64,000 bases of DNA from Mesonia oceanica. Lineage in GTDB: Bacteria > Bacteroidota > Bacteroidia > Flavobacteriales > Flavobacteriaceae. A program made the translations under genes and the position numbers. Positions 17,545 to 25,376 of this stretch are shown one piece after another (position 1 is the stretch's first letter; each line of letters opens with the position of its first letter). Where the stretch lies: NCBI RefSeq assembly GCF_902499555.1, contig NZ_CABVMM010000006.1, positions 124,001-188,000 on the forward strand, read 5' to 3'. The notes beneath the pieces are model-generated. The model had not been told where the DNA came from. It made no database searches and worked only from the letters and a program-made list of their open reading frames with translations.

Positions 17545-17551
17545 AAAACCA

Positions 17552-17750
17552 GTGCATAACACCGTATATAACAAATAGCTGCGTTGTTTCTAAATCGAAA
17601 ATTTTGGTATCTTTACAAAGTCGCCAAATCTTTTGATTTGGCATTTGAACAAAAAAGGTAAAAGCAAAATACAAAAAATTTGGCTTGTTTTTAGCCGAAA
17701 AATAATCGCTAACTTGCACGCTACTTGTCATATACAAATACGTTGTACAC
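17552..17750 (+). repeat. attC-like site 1
   Basis: A 199-bp imperfect palindrome. The outer arms are GTGCATAAC and GTTGTACAC; the inner arms are GTATATAACAAATAGC and GCTACTTGTCATATAC, with unequal spacers (3 nt on the left, 6 on the right). It ends cassette 1 and its crossover G|TT opens cassette 2. It belongs to the long (about 200 bp) class with sites 12 and 13, all sharing an internal GTCGC(A/C)AAATCTTTT(G/T)-type stretch. Confidence 0.8.
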
Positions 17751-17783
17751 AATTAAAGACGAGCATTTCGCTGAATAGAAAAA

Positions 17784-18089
17784 TTGAAAGAACTCTCAAA
17801 AGATATAGTCGAAGAAATGAAAATCCGATTTACCTCGGAGTACGATACTGCGAATAAAGTTTTGACAGAATATCTGACGAAATATGACTATTTGAATTCG
17901 GACAGAATTATTCGCTGTGTGATTTTTTTAGCTGACAATGGAATTGAAAGTTTTAAATCATTTTTAGAATCTGCAAAAGGTGACCCAAGAGACGTAATGT
18001 GGTGGGCGGAATATGAAAATCGAGAATCTATGGATAACAATAAAAGAGTTCGGGATTTCAATAAGTCTTTTAAAGAAAATGGAATTTAA
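17784..18089 (+). CDS. hypothetical protein, cassette 2 first gene
   Basis: Not recognised. A 101-aa acidic/basic mixed helical protein with no Cys motif, signal peptide or membrane segment; a tryptophan-rich patch (DVMWWAEYENRESM) lies in the C-terminal third. The frame opens with TTG; Met12 (17,817) is an alternative start. The stop is directly followed by the ATG of the next gene, so the two are coupled. The pair could be an immunity-type or toxin/antitoxin-like couple, but nothing in the sequence proves this. Confidence 0.5.
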   Translation: MKELSKDIVEEMKIRFTSEYDTANKVLTEYLTKYDYLNSDRIIRCVIFLADNGIESFKSFLESAKGDPRDVMWWAEYENRESMDNNKRVRDFNKSFKENGI

Positions 18090-18410
18090 ATGAAAAAACT
18101 AATTGCGACAAGCGTTGAAACTAAAATTTGGTATTCCATAATAGAAACTCTAAAAAAAGATGGATGGGAAGTAGCTACCGAATACAATCAATTTGATAAA
18201 GGAATCGATTTTGACCTTTACGAATTAGCTCAAAAAGGAGAGAAAATTCTTTTTGCTTGGGACAATTGGTTTGAAGGAGAAATTAAGTGTTCTGAACAAA
18301 GAATGAGAGATTTAGAAAACACATTTGGAATAAAACTCAAGTTCGGAGAGCCAAAGCATTTATCTCTCAATTTGATTGACAAGATGAAATCATTATTAAC
18401 TAAAAAATAA
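18090..18410 (+). CDS. hypothetical protein, cassette 2 second gene
   Basis: Not recognised. A 106-aa soluble protein, rich in aromatics and acidic residues (WEVATEYNQFDKGIDFDLYE, then ILFAWDNWFEGEIKCSE), with a look of a small alpha/beta domain. It starts at the base following the stop of the upstream gene. Its stop codon lies 2 bp before the terminal attC-like site, the tight packing typical of gene cassettes. Confidence 0.55.
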   Translation: MKKLIATSVETKIWYSIIETLKKDGWEVATEYNQFDKGIDFDLYELAQKGEKILFAWDNWFEGEIKCSEQRMRDLENTFGIKLKFGEPKHLSLNLIDKMKSLLTKK

Positions 18411-18411
18411 C

Positions 18412-18548
18412 TGTGTACAACAATGGCTATAAGTAATTGCTTGTTCTCGCCTACTTCTGAAAATCCTCGCGGATTTTCAGCTTGGTGTGTACTTGCAAAG
18501 TTAAGTGCTAACCCACGCAACTACTCATAGCCGAGACCGTTGTACAAC
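18412..18548 (+). repeat. attC-like site 2
   Basis: A 137-bp palindrome. Outer arms TGTGTACAAC (reverse complement of the GTTGTACAC opening cassette 2, plus one base) and GTTGTACAAC; inner arms GGCTATAAGTAATTGC and GCAACTACTCATAGCC; an apical hairpin TGAAAATCC/GGATTTTCA. It is nearly identical to site 4. Confidence 0.85.
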
Positions 18549-18556
18549 ATTAAAAA

Positions 18557-19387
18557 ATGAAAACGAAAAACATACTTTTATTCACATTAGCATTAATTTG
18601 CTCAACTTCTATTATTCGTGCTCAAAGTGCGGAAAAGAGTCAAAAAATCAAGAAAACTATTCAGGCATCATACAACGCAAAAAGGACTGCAGAAATGCCA
18701 CGAGATTCTGTGTTTAAAGATGACCATCTCGAAAGATATGACGTGTATGATGATAATGAAAAGATAATTGAATATGGTCAATACGATGGCGAAGGCAATA
18801 TTTATGAAGTTACCAAAATTCAAAAAGACGAAAGTGGAAATCCATTAAAAGGAACAATCTACGATTCAAAAGGAAACGTGAAAAAATATTATACGACAAC
18901 AATTGACGATAATGGAAATGTTACAGAGTTTAAAAATTATAACACCGAAAATGAATTGGTTTATTTACAAAAAAACGAATATGATATAAACGGAAATGTA
19001 ACATCAAGAATTGGAAGTAACCCTAAATCAGATAAAGTCTTTAAAACAGAATTAGAATATAATTCTAAAAATGAGATGATAAAAAAAATAAAATATAATT
19101 CCGATGGAACTGTAAAAGACACTCGAACTTACAAATATGATTCAAATGGAAATGAAATAGAATCTGAATTGTTTAAATCTAATGGTGATTACACAAAATT
19201 TATTTCTACATATGATGAGCGAAACAATATCTTAACACAATATTGGTACGATAAAGATGGAACACAAAAACATTGGAATAATTGGGAATACAATTATGAC
19301 AAACAAGGAAATTGGATAACTAAAAAAAGGTATTCGAATGGAGAGTTAGGTTTTGTATGGGAAAGAAAAATCGAATATTATAAATAA
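18557..19387 (+). CDS. exported YD/RHS-like repeat protein
   Basis: Cassette 3. A 276-aa protein with a signal peptide (about 1-22, cleavage near RAQS). The rest is repeated units of the YD/RHS kind: DDNGNVTEFKNY, DINGNVTSRIG, YDSNGNEIES, YDERNNILTQYWY, YDKQGNWITKK, spaced about 20-30 residues apart. These build beta-strand-rich surface or periplasmic domains. No toxin tip or catalytic motif is visible. The start codon lies 8 bp after the end of the preceding attC-like site. Confidence 0.7.
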   Translation: MKTKNILLFTLALICSTSIIRAQSAEKSQKIKKTIQASYNAKRTAEMPRDSVFKDDHLERYDVYDDNEKIIEYGQYDGEGNIYEVTKIQKDESGNPLKGTIYDSKGNVKKYYTTTIDDNGNVTEFKNYNTENELVYLQKNEYDINGNVTSRIGSNPKSDKVFKTELEYNSKNEMIKKIKYNSDGTVKDTRTYKYDSNGNEIESELFKSNGDYTKFISTYDERNNILTQYWYDKDGTQKHWNNWEYNYDKQGNWITKKRYSNGELGFVWERKIEYYK

Positions 19388-19388
19388 C

Positions 19389-19523
19389 GTTGTACAACAA
19401 CGTGTATAGCTCATTGCGGCTGAATTCCTAATCGGAATTCATTGCAATTTGCTATCTTTCCGTTACGGCGGAAAATCAGCTATGATTTTCCGCAACGAGC
19501 AATACACAATCACGTTGGCAGTA
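19389..19523 (+). repeat. attC-like site 3
   Basis: A 135-bp palindrome. Outer arms GTTGTACAAC (equal to the opening of cassette 3, self-complementary) and GTTGGCAGTA; inner arms GTGTATAGCTCATTGC and GCAACGAGCAATACAC; apical GGAATTC-type and GGAAAATCA/TGATTTTCC stems. It ends cassette 3. Confidence 0.8.
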
Positions 19524-19560
19524 ATGTGGAAAAACGAGATAAATTGAAAAAAGTATAAAT

Positions 19561-20286
19561 ATGGACAGAAAAGAATTTTTAAGAAACACGGCAATTTTAG
19601 GTGGAGCGACAATCCTACCAATGAACAACGTTTTTTCACAAAATGTAACGGAAAACGGAATTGACAGATTAGTGGACAGTAATGGAAATTTCATTCAAAA
19701 ATCACTTCCATACAATAAAACTTTTTTGGAGCCACATATGGATGAAGAAACCTTACATCTGCACTTTGAATTTCATCACGGTGGAGCAGTAAAAGGGGCA
19801 AACACAGATTTGATTAAAATTAAGGAACATCTAAAATCGGGCGATTTAGACCAAGTGGATTTGTGGACCCGAAAGTTAGCTTACCACTTTTCAAGCCACG
19901 TGCTTCATTCCATCTTTTGGACGAACTTAACGAATAAAAAAACTGAACCCAAAACTGAACTCTTAAAACAGATAGAAAAGGATTTCGGTTCATTTGACAA
20001 ACTGAAAAGCTATATCGGGAAAATATCAAAAACTGTAGAAGGAAGCGGTTGGGGTATTTTGGGTTACCAACCTTATTCGGATAGCTTGACATTGTTACAA
20101 TGCGAAAATCATCAAAAATTAACACAATGGGGAGTTGTTCCGATTTTGGTGATTGATGTTTGGGAACACGCCTATTATTTGAAATACAAAAATAAAAGAG
20201 CCGATTTTGTTGATACAGTTCTTGAAATTATCAATTGGGACAATGTAGCTGACCGATTTATGACAGCAAAACGACTGACAAAATAA
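19561..20286 (+). CDS. exported Fe/Mn-type superoxide dismutase
   Basis: Cassette 4. A 241-aa SOD with a Tat-like leader (DRKEFLRN then a hydrophobic stretch, about 1-26), so it should act in the periplasm against superoxide. Metal ligands are all present: first His in HLHFEFHHGG, second His in HVLHSIFW, Asp and third His in DVWEHAYYL. Two usual second-sphere features differ: the gateway Tyr (HHxxY) is replaced by Ala in HHGGAV, and the GG before the second His is SS. Mn versus Fe use cannot be decided. Confidence 0.88.
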   Translation: MDRKEFLRNTAILGGATILPMNNVFSQNVTENGIDRLVDSNGNFIQKSLPYNKTFLEPHMDEETLHLHFEFHHGGAVKGANTDLIKIKEHLKSGDLDQVDLWTRKLAYHFSSHVLHSIFWTNLTNKKTEPKTELLKQIEKDFGSFDKLKSYIGKISKTVEGSGWGILGYQPYSDSLTLLQCENHQKLTQWGVVPILVIDVWEHAYYLKYKNKRADFVDTVLEIINWDNVADRFMTAKRLTK

Positions 20287-20290
20287 ACAC

Positions 20291-20426
20291 TACTGCCAAC
20301 AATGGCTATAAGTAATTGCTTGTTCTCGCCTACTTCTGAAAATCCTCACGGATTTTCAGTTTGGTGTGTACTTGCAAAGTTAAGTGCTAAACCACGCAAC
20401 TACTCATAGCCGGAGCCGTTACCCAC
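20291..20426 (+). repeat. attC-like site 4
   Basis: A 136-bp palindrome. Outer arms TACTGCCAAC (reverse complement of GTTGGCAGTA, opening of cassette 4) and GTTACCCAC; inner arms as in site 2, from which it differs at only a few bases. It ends cassette 4 and opens the mercury cassette. Confidence 0.85.
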
Positions 20427-20436
20427 AAGCTGAAAA

Positions 20437-20525
20437 CCAGCCGCACAAACAGCACATTTATTTTTTCCCACCGCAAAAAAGCCAACGCTCAAAAAAAATA
20501 AAAGAGCTTTTTTTTGCCAAAGCTT
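20437..20525 (+). repeat. left flank repeat of the mercury module
   Basis: The stretch beginning CCAGCCGCACAAACAGCACA and ending in GCCAAAGCTT is about 80% identical by eye to 34,535-34,622, which lies ahead of the Cus/Czc module. It contains GCCAACGCT and GCCAAAGCT with a poly-A / AGAGC-T8 stem between them. It is a shared leader of the two metal modules, function unknown. Confidence 0.6.
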
Positions 20526-20534
20526 CAAATATTA

Positions 20535-20575
20535 TATTTAAGTATTTGCTTAAATAAGAAATAATCGTAACTTTG
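20535..20575 (+). promoter_or_regulatory. promoter and ArsR-type operator of the mercury operon
   Basis: The operator palindrome TATTTAAG-6 nt-CTTAAATA (20,535-20,542 and 20,549-20,556) has typical ArsR/SmtB form. It overlaps the -33 TTTG (20,545-20,548). A -7 box TAACTTTG (20,568-20,575) follows after 19 nt, matching the Bacteroidota TTTG-N19-TAnnTTTG consensus. The box ends 4 bp before the arsR ATG, so the leader is extremely short or absent. Confidence 0.75.
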
Positions 20576-20579
20576 TTTT

Positions 20580-20954
20580 ATGGAAAATAATTCTTGCATA
20601 AGACAACAAGCCGATATTGAACAAATAAATCGTTGCAAAGACACAGTTTCGGACTTAAACGAATCGTTCGACTATTTGGCTAACGGACTTTCATTAGTCG
20701 GAAACAGCGTTCGACTGAAAATACTTTATCTACTCTTTGAGGAAAAAAGACTTTGTGTTTGTGATTTAAGCGATATTCTCGGAATGAACATTTCAGCAAT
20801 CTCTCAACATTTGAGAAAAATGAAAGACCGAAATCTATTGGAAACCGATAGAGAAGCCCAAACGATTTTTTACTCACTTACGGCTGAATACGAAAAATTA
20901 TTGAACCCATTTTTTGAGATACTTGACAAAAACAAAATTTTAGAAACAATATGA
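20580..20954 (+). CDS. ArsR/SmtB-family metal-sensing repressor of the mercury operon
   Basis: A 124-aa winged-helix repressor. The metal-binding motif LCVCDLSDIL in the alpha-3 region (about residues 58-67) and an N-terminal Cys pair (NSCIRQ...INRC) are likely thiol ligands. The recognition helix is in MNISAISQHLRKMKDRNLLE. It should bind the palindrome overlapping its own promoter and release DNA when Hg(II) or a related soft metal binds. First gene of a four-gene operon; its stop overlaps the merTP start by 4 bp. ArsR-type control of mer genes is known from other flavobacteria. Confidence 0.88.
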   Translation: MENNSCIRQQADIEQINRCKDTVSDLNESFDYLANGLSLVGNSVRLKILYLLFEEKRLCVCDLSDILGMNISAISQHLRKMKDRNLLETDREAQTIFYSLTAEYEKLLNPFFEILDKNKILETI

Positions 20955-21553
20955 AAAGCGAAAACAAATTAATTGGTGCAGGTTTGTTAACTGCTATTAC
21001 AGCTTCATTATGTTGTATTACGCCAGTTTTGGCTCTAATCGCAGGAACAAGCGGAATTGCTTCAACATTTTCTTGGATTGAACCTTTTAGACCTTATTTA
21101 ATTGGTCTGACAATTTTAGTTCTTGGCTTTGCTTGGTATCAAAAACTTAAACCTCAAAAAGAAATCGACTGTGATTGTGAGACGGACGAAAAACCAAAAT
21201 TTATTCAATCGAAAAAGTTTTTAGGAATTGTGACCGTATTTGCGATTGTAATGTTGTCTTTCCCATATTATTCAGGAATTTTTTACCCAAACACAGAAAA
21301 GCAAATCATTGTATTTGACAAATCGGACATTAAAACAACTGAATTTAAAATCAGCGGAATGACCTGTGCGAGTTGCGAAGAACACGTAAATCACGAAGTA
21401 AATAAACTCAACGGAATTGTAAACTCAAAACCGTCCTACGAAAATGGAAATGCAATCATTGAATTTGACAAAACTAAAACCAACGAAAAGGAAATCGAAA
21501 AAGCAATTAAATCAACAGGTTATAAAGTAACCGACAAAAAAGAAATCAATTAG
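20951..21553 (+). CDS. merTP: mercuric transport fusion MerTP
   Basis: A 200-aa protein. A MerT-like membrane part has the vicinal Cys pair in TM1 (ASLCCITPVLAL) and a further cysteine pair in the cytosolic loop (DCDCET); three hydrophobic segments are visible. It is fused to a C-terminal heavy-metal-associated domain with GMTCASCEEHV (about residues 137-147). Such fusions take Hg(II) from the periplasmic side and pass it to the cytosolic reductase. It overlaps arsR by 4 bp and is followed by the reductase gene after one base. Confidence 0.88.
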   Translation: MKSENKLIGAGLLTAITASLCCITPVLALIAGTSGIASTFSWIEPFRPYLIGLTILVLGFAWYQKLKPQKEIDCDCETDEKPKFIQSKKFLGIVTVFAIVMLSFPYYSGIFYPNTEKQIIVFDKSDIKTTEFKISGMTCASCEEHVNHEVNKLNGIVNSKPSYENGNAIIEFDKTKTNEKEIEKAIKSTGYKVTDKKEIN

Positions 21554-21554
21554 T

Positions 21555-22901
21555 ATGAAAGAATATGATGTATTTATAATTGGTTCGGGAATGGCAGGAA
21601 TGACCATCGCCAATAAATGTGCCTCAAAAGGCCTGAAAGTCGGGATAACGGATGAATTACCTTACGGTGGCACTTGTGCATTGAGAGGTTGTGACCCAAA
21701 AAAAGTAATTATAGGCGCTACGGAAGTACGAGACTTTGCCAAAAGACTTAAAGGTATCGGCATTGACACCATACCTATAGTAAATTGGAAGGACATAATG
21801 GACTTTAAACAATCTTTTGTGGATGAAATGCCACCAAAAATTGAAAAAGGATATAAAAAGAACGGCATAGATACCTTTCATAGTTCAACAAAGTTTCTAT
21901 CAGAAAACACATTAGAAGTTGGAAACGACAGAATAAAGGCAGACAAAATTGTAATCGCATCGGGTGCCAAGCCAAGAGTTTTAGAATTTGAAGGTGGTCA
22001 TTATGCCAAATCCAGTACCGATTTCTTGAATTTAGAAAGATTGCCGAAATCATTATTATTTATTGGTGGTGGATATATTGCTTTTGAGTTTGCACATATA
22101 GCAGCTCGATGTGGAGCAGAAGTTACTATTGTACATCGTGGAGAAAACCCCTTGGAAAATTTTGAACAGGATATTGTAAAACATCTTGTTTCTGCCACAA
22201 AAGAGTTAGGGATAAAACTCATTCTTAATACAGATGTTACAGCAATTGAGAAAGTGGATAGCCAGTATCGAGTGAAGGGTAAATCCGCAGAGAAAACGGA
22301 ATATTTTGAAGCAGAAGCTGTTTTTAATTCTGCAGGACGTCCGCCTGCAATATTTGATTTGGATTTGGACAAAGCCAAAATAGCATTTACTAAAAATGGT
22401 ATTACGGTAGACAAATACCTTCAAAGTACTTCAAACCCATATATTTATTCAGCGGGCGATGCCGCAGATTCAGAAGGCTTGCCATTAACACCAGTTGCAG
22501 TTTTGGAAGGTCATACGGTTGCTTCAAATATAATAAAAGGCAATTCTAAAGAAATAAGTTATCCACCAATGCCAACGGTGGTTTTTACTTTACCTACTAT
22601 GGCTTCCGTTGGATATACTGAAAGGAAAGCGAAAGAGATGAATTACAATATTAGTATTAATTGTACGGAGGTTGGCAATTGGTTCAATGCAAAACGCTTG
22701 AATGTAAAAGAATATGCGTTCAAAACGATAATTGACAAAGAAACCCAAACTATTTTGGGAGCTCATTTAATAGGACCACATACAGAGGAAACAATAAATC
22801 TCTTTGCAATGGCCATAAAAACAAAGATGAGGGTTAATGATATTAGAACAATGATTTTCTCATATCCAACATTGGCTTCGGACATACCACATATGCTTTA
22901 A
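21555..22901 (+). CDS. merA: mercuric reductase-like FAD disulfide oxidoreductase
   Basis: A 448-aa pyridine nucleotide-disulfide oxidoreductase: FAD motif IIGSGMAGMTIA, redox pair in GGTCALRGCDPKK (CxxxxC), NAD(P)H motif FIGGGYIAFEFAH, second FAD motif IYSAGDAA and a dimerisation domain. Position after merTP argues for Hg(II) to Hg(0) reduction with NADPH. Two oddities stand out: the C-terminal vicinal Cys pair of classical MerA is absent (it ends DIPHML), and the usual dimer-interface His-Pro reads Tyr-Pro (FSYPTLA). There is also no N-terminal HMA domain, although MerTP carries one. It may therefore be a divergent MerA or another disulfide reductase. Confidence 0.75.
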   Translation: MKEYDVFIIGSGMAGMTIANKCASKGLKVGITDELPYGGTCALRGCDPKKVIIGATEVRDFAKRLKGIGIDTIPIVNWKDIMDFKQSFVDEMPPKIEKGYKKNGIDTFHSSTKFLSENTLEVGNDRIKADKIVIASGAKPRVLEFEGGHYAKSSTDFLNLERLPKSLLFIGGGYIAFEFAHIAARCGAEVTIVHRGENPLENFEQDIVKHLVSATKELGIKLILNTDVTAIEKVDSQYRVKGKSAEKTEYFEAEAVFNSAGRPPAIFDLDLDKAKIAFTKNGITVDKYLQSTSNPYIYSAGDAADSEGLPLTPVAVLEGHTVASNIIKGNSKEISYPPMPTVVFTLPTMASVGYTERKAKEMNYNISINCTEVGNWFNAKRLNVKEYAFKTIIDKETQTILGAHLIGPHTEETINLFAMAIKTKMRVNDIRTMIFSYPTLASDIPHML

Positions 22902-22912
22902 TAAAAAATTCA

Positions 22913-23119
22913 ATGGAAACTATATTAAAATCAGAAATTACCTGTCCAGACTGCGGACATAAAAAAGTAGAAGATATGCCAACAAACGCTTGTCAATTCT
23001 TTTACGAGTGTGAGAATTGTAAAACGGTTCTAAAACCAATCGAAGGAGATTGTTGTGTTTATTGTTCATACGGAACTGTACCTTGTCCGCCAATTCAAGA
23101 AAATAACAGTTGTTGCTAA
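22913..23119 (+). CDS. small Cys-rich GDCCVxC-domain protein
   Basis: A 68-aa protein packed with 11 cysteines: CPDCGHKK, then CENCK, then GDCCVYCSYGTVPC and a CC C-terminus. The GDCCVYC motif defines a small family often found beside mercury-resistance genes. It could buffer or hand over Hg(II); no enzyme function is known. Last gene of the operon, 11 bp after the reductase. Confidence 0.8.
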   Translation: METILKSEITCPDCGHKKVEDMPTNACQFFYECENCKTVLKPIEGDCCVYCSYGTVPCPPIQENNSCC

Positions 23120-23122
23120 AAA

Positions 23123-23210
23123 GCCAACGCTAAAAGCCATACACATTTGCAATTCACGCCAGCCGACACATAAACCAAAAATTGCAAAAGAGTATGTCTT
23201 TGCCAACGCT
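23123..23210 (+). repeat. right flank repeat of the mercury module
   Basis: GCCAACGCT occurs at 23,123 and 23,202 (79 bp apart) around an imperfect palindrome CATACACATTTGCAATT / AATTGCAAAAGAGTATG. The same element with the same 79-bp spacing lies at 41,323-41,410 after the Cus/Czc module. Its role is unknown. Confidence 0.6.
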
Positions 23211-23238
23211 GAAAACCAAGCTAAACGGAATAAAGCCA

Positions 23239-23373
23239 GTGGGTAACAACGTATATAAAAAATAGCGGTTTAGATGCTAAATCGAAATGAATTTTATAAA
23301 TTTAAGGTCTGCGTCTAACCGAAAAGTTCGTGCGTAAAATCCGCTACTTTTCATATACAAGACCGTTATACAC
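23239..23373 (+). repeat. attC-like site 5
   Basis: A 135-bp palindrome. Outer arms GTGGGTAAC (reverse complement of GTTACCCAC opening the mercury cassette) and GTTATACAC; inner arms GTATATAAAAAATAGCGG and CCGCTACTTTTCATATAC. Closely similar to site 15. It makes the whole mercury operon one cassette of about 2.9 kb. Confidence 0.85.
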
Positions 23374-23390
23374 AAGCAAAACGAACACTT

Positions 23391-23729
23391 TTAGATTGTT
23401 CTTCGATAATTGAATAATGCGATATAATTAACAAGCATAACTAAAAGACCTAAACCTACAATAATTGCAGAGTGTATTAAATTAAGTTCTATAAACTTTT
23501 TATTTGCTCCTGATAAAATTGAATACCAAAGAATAGGGCAAAATACTCCAATCAATATAATATTACGTCCTGTTTTTATACCTAACTTGAATGACAGAAT
23601 TCTGTCATTCAAGTTTTTATTGGTATGTGATCTAGTCTTTCCCTTAACTGCGTCAAAACATTTTCTTCCTATAAAAGAATAAGGACAAGCTTTGAAAAGG
23701 AAGTTAATAATATTTTTAAAAGATCTCAT
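23391..23729 (-). CDS. small membrane protein, cassette 6
   Basis: Not assigned. A protein of about 113 aa (start MRSFKNIINFLF chosen at 23,729; the frame extends upstream into the permease gene to 23,774). It has a CPYSFIGRKCFD segment with two cysteines and two C-terminal hydrophobic stretches (NIILIGVFCPILWYSIL and SAIIVGLGLLVMLVNYIALF). It follows the permease on the minus strand and may be its partner. Confidence 0.55.
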   Translation of the reverse strand: MRSFKNIINFLFKACPYSFIGRKCFDAVKGKTRSHTNKNLNDRILSFKLGIKTGRNIILIGVFCPILWYSILSGANKKFIELNLIHSAIIVGLGLLVMLVNYIALFNYRRTI

Positions 23730-23739
23730 AAATTTCACT

Positions 23740-24855
23740 TTAAAAGAAAAAGTAAAAGATAAAACCTCCAACAATCGCCATTGTCATAACCGAAAGAATA
23801 AATGCCATTATTGCTTTTGGTTTTAACATTGAAGAGATGAGTGCTATTTCAGGTAAACTAGCACCCGTTCCGCCAATTATTAAAGCAATTGCCGCGCCCA
23901 TACTCATACCTTTCACAATAAGTGCTTTTAATATAGGAATAGCCATCTCAATTCGCAGATATAGAGGAACACCAATTCCTGCCGCAATAGGGATAGCAAG
24001 TGGACTATCATTTCCTAGATATTTTTGAATCCAAGTATCTGGCACAAATGCTACTAAAGCAGCACTTATAACCGCCCCAATTAAAACATATGGAAGTATA
24101 CGTTTGAACAATGCCCAACCAAACGAAAATGCCTCATTCAATTTCGGATTAGATTCACCACATACGCTATTTGATGAAGTACCGCAACTTGCAACTTGTT
24201 GAGATGAATTATTATTTGATGAAGTACCGCAACTTGCAACTTGTTGAGATGAATTATTATTTGATGAAGTACCGCAACTTGCAACTTGTTGAGATGAATT
24301 ATTATTTGATGAAGTACCGCAACTTGCAACTTGTTGAGATGAATTATTATTTGATGAAGTTCCACAACTTACAACCTGTTGAGATGAATCTTCAACATTA
24401 GTGTCTTTGGAATCTAGGTTGATTCTTTTAACTTCATTCTTAATCGATGTTTTTCCAAAAAGAGTTCCGAATAAAACCGAACCGATAAAAACAATGAGAA
24501 AGTAAACCAATGCAACTTTCCACCCAAAAACACCAAAAATAAAACCTACCACAACAAAATTTGCCAATGGCGCTGAAAGTAAAAAAGAAAAAACCATAGC
24601 AAATGGTGCTCCCATCTCTACCATCCCCATTGATACTGGAACCATAGAGGCACTACAAAATGGTGTGGGAAGACCTAGCAATGCCCCCATTAAGCCACCA
24701 AACTTACCTGTTTTTGATAATCTCTTCTGAAGTTTCTCTAGTGGAACAAAGGCTCTTATTAAACCAGTAACAACCGATACCAATGCAATAATAATTACTA
24801 AACCTACACCTACATGTAAAAACTCATCTAATGCTAAACTTAATTTTTCGTTCAT
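23740..24855 (-). CDS. ArsP/DUF318-type metal permease with a Cys-containing repeat loop
   Basis: A 371-aa membrane permease with two bundles of four to five helices. The family signature LGLPTPFCSASMVPVSMGMVE (conserved Cys) and FLLSAPLANFVV lie in the first bundle; GIGVPLYLRIEMAIPI lies in the second. Related permeases export organoarsenicals or Cu/Zn. The central loop (about residues 155-230) is made of five 15-residue repeats SSQQVASCGTSSNNN, each with one Cys, an unusual feature that could bind soft metals. It is transcribed opposite to the other cassettes, with an ArsR gene upstream on the same strand. Confidence 0.8.
   Translation of the reverse strand: MNEKLSLALDEFLHVGVGLVIIIALVSVVTGLIRAFVPLEKLQKRLSKTGKFGGLMGALLGLPTPFCSASMVPVSMGMVEMGAPFAMVFSFLLSAPLANFVVVGFIFGVFGWKVALVYFLIVFIGSVLFGTLFGKTSIKNEVKRINLDSKDTNVEDSSQQVVSCGTSSNNNSSQQVASCGTSSNNNSSQQVASCGTSSNNNSSQQVASCGTSSNNNSSQQVASCGTSSNSVCGESNPKLNEAFSFGWALFKRILPYVLIGAVISAALVAFVPDTWIQKYLGNDSPLAIPIAAGIGVPLYLRIEMAIPILKALIVKGMSMGAAIALIIGGTGASLPEIALISSMLKPKAIMAFILSVMTMAIVGGFIFYFFF
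24173..24397 (-). repeat. five tandem 45-bp repeats inside the permease gene
   Basis: Units start at 24,173, 24,218, 24,263, 24,308 and 24,353. The first four are essentially identical and the fifth diverges (GTTCCACAACTTACAACC). Being in frame, they encode the SSQQVASCGTSSNNN loop units. Copy number probably varies by slippage. Confidence 0.9.
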
Positions 24856-25376
24856 GATATTTATTCTTAAATTTGTAAAAAAACTATTCCTATTTATTTT
24901 TTAATCAACTAATTCTATTTATAATTATCACGTCTATCTGATAATCATCTACTTATTCATTTACACTTTAAATCCTTCTTTCAAGTTTTTTTGAAAAAAT
25001 TAATTTAATCCATTTTCTTATTTTTTTGTCATGATATTTATTTTAAATATTAGTAATACACATGCGCTTATCTACATATGTTGTGGTAAAAAAAAACCTT
25101 TTGCTTATTTTCCCATCCCTATAAAAATGATTAGTTCGTTCATTCTTGAATTCATATGCTTAGTTAGTAACAATTTAATTTTGGTTTTTTATGTGTTCTA
25201 TCCTTATTACTCGTACAACCTCTTAAAACAATTACCAAAATCCATTATATTTTTTTTCATTCATAATATTCATTCCAAATATTAGTAATACATATGCATT
25301 TATCCACATATGTTATGTTCGTAAAATTCAATTACATATTTTTCCCAATGGCTAAGAAATATGTTGATTATTCTCT
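24856..25376 (-). promoter_or_regulatory. repeated promoter-like region between permease and arsR
   Basis: No gene is supported in these 521 bp. A leader motif of the form CATGATATTTATT.TTAAAT recurs: at the permease start (about 24,853), near 25,030, and in degenerate form near 25,265. The last two are followed by TTAGTAATACA(C/T)ATGC and ACATATGTT(G/A)TG, which look like operator halves of the ArsR site at 25,731. It reads like duplicated promoter/start segments whose downstream genes were lost. Confidence 0.4.

Noticed and set aside
22001..22414. A 137-aa minus-strand frame within the mercuric reductase-like gene
   Set aside because: It is antisense to a clear FAD/NAD-binding enzyme and has no family features.
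24173..24397. Regular 45-bp repeats resembling a CRISPR array
   Set aside because: There are no unique spacers; the units are contiguous and lie in frame within the permease gene, coding for a repeated loop.
24138..24401. Repetitive proteins (HQIIIHLNKLQVAVL and LQLVEMNYYLMKYRN units) in other frames of the permease repeats
   Set aside because: Long frames are an automatic result of tandem repeats whose unit length is a multiple of three; the permease frame has flanking conserved domains, these do not.
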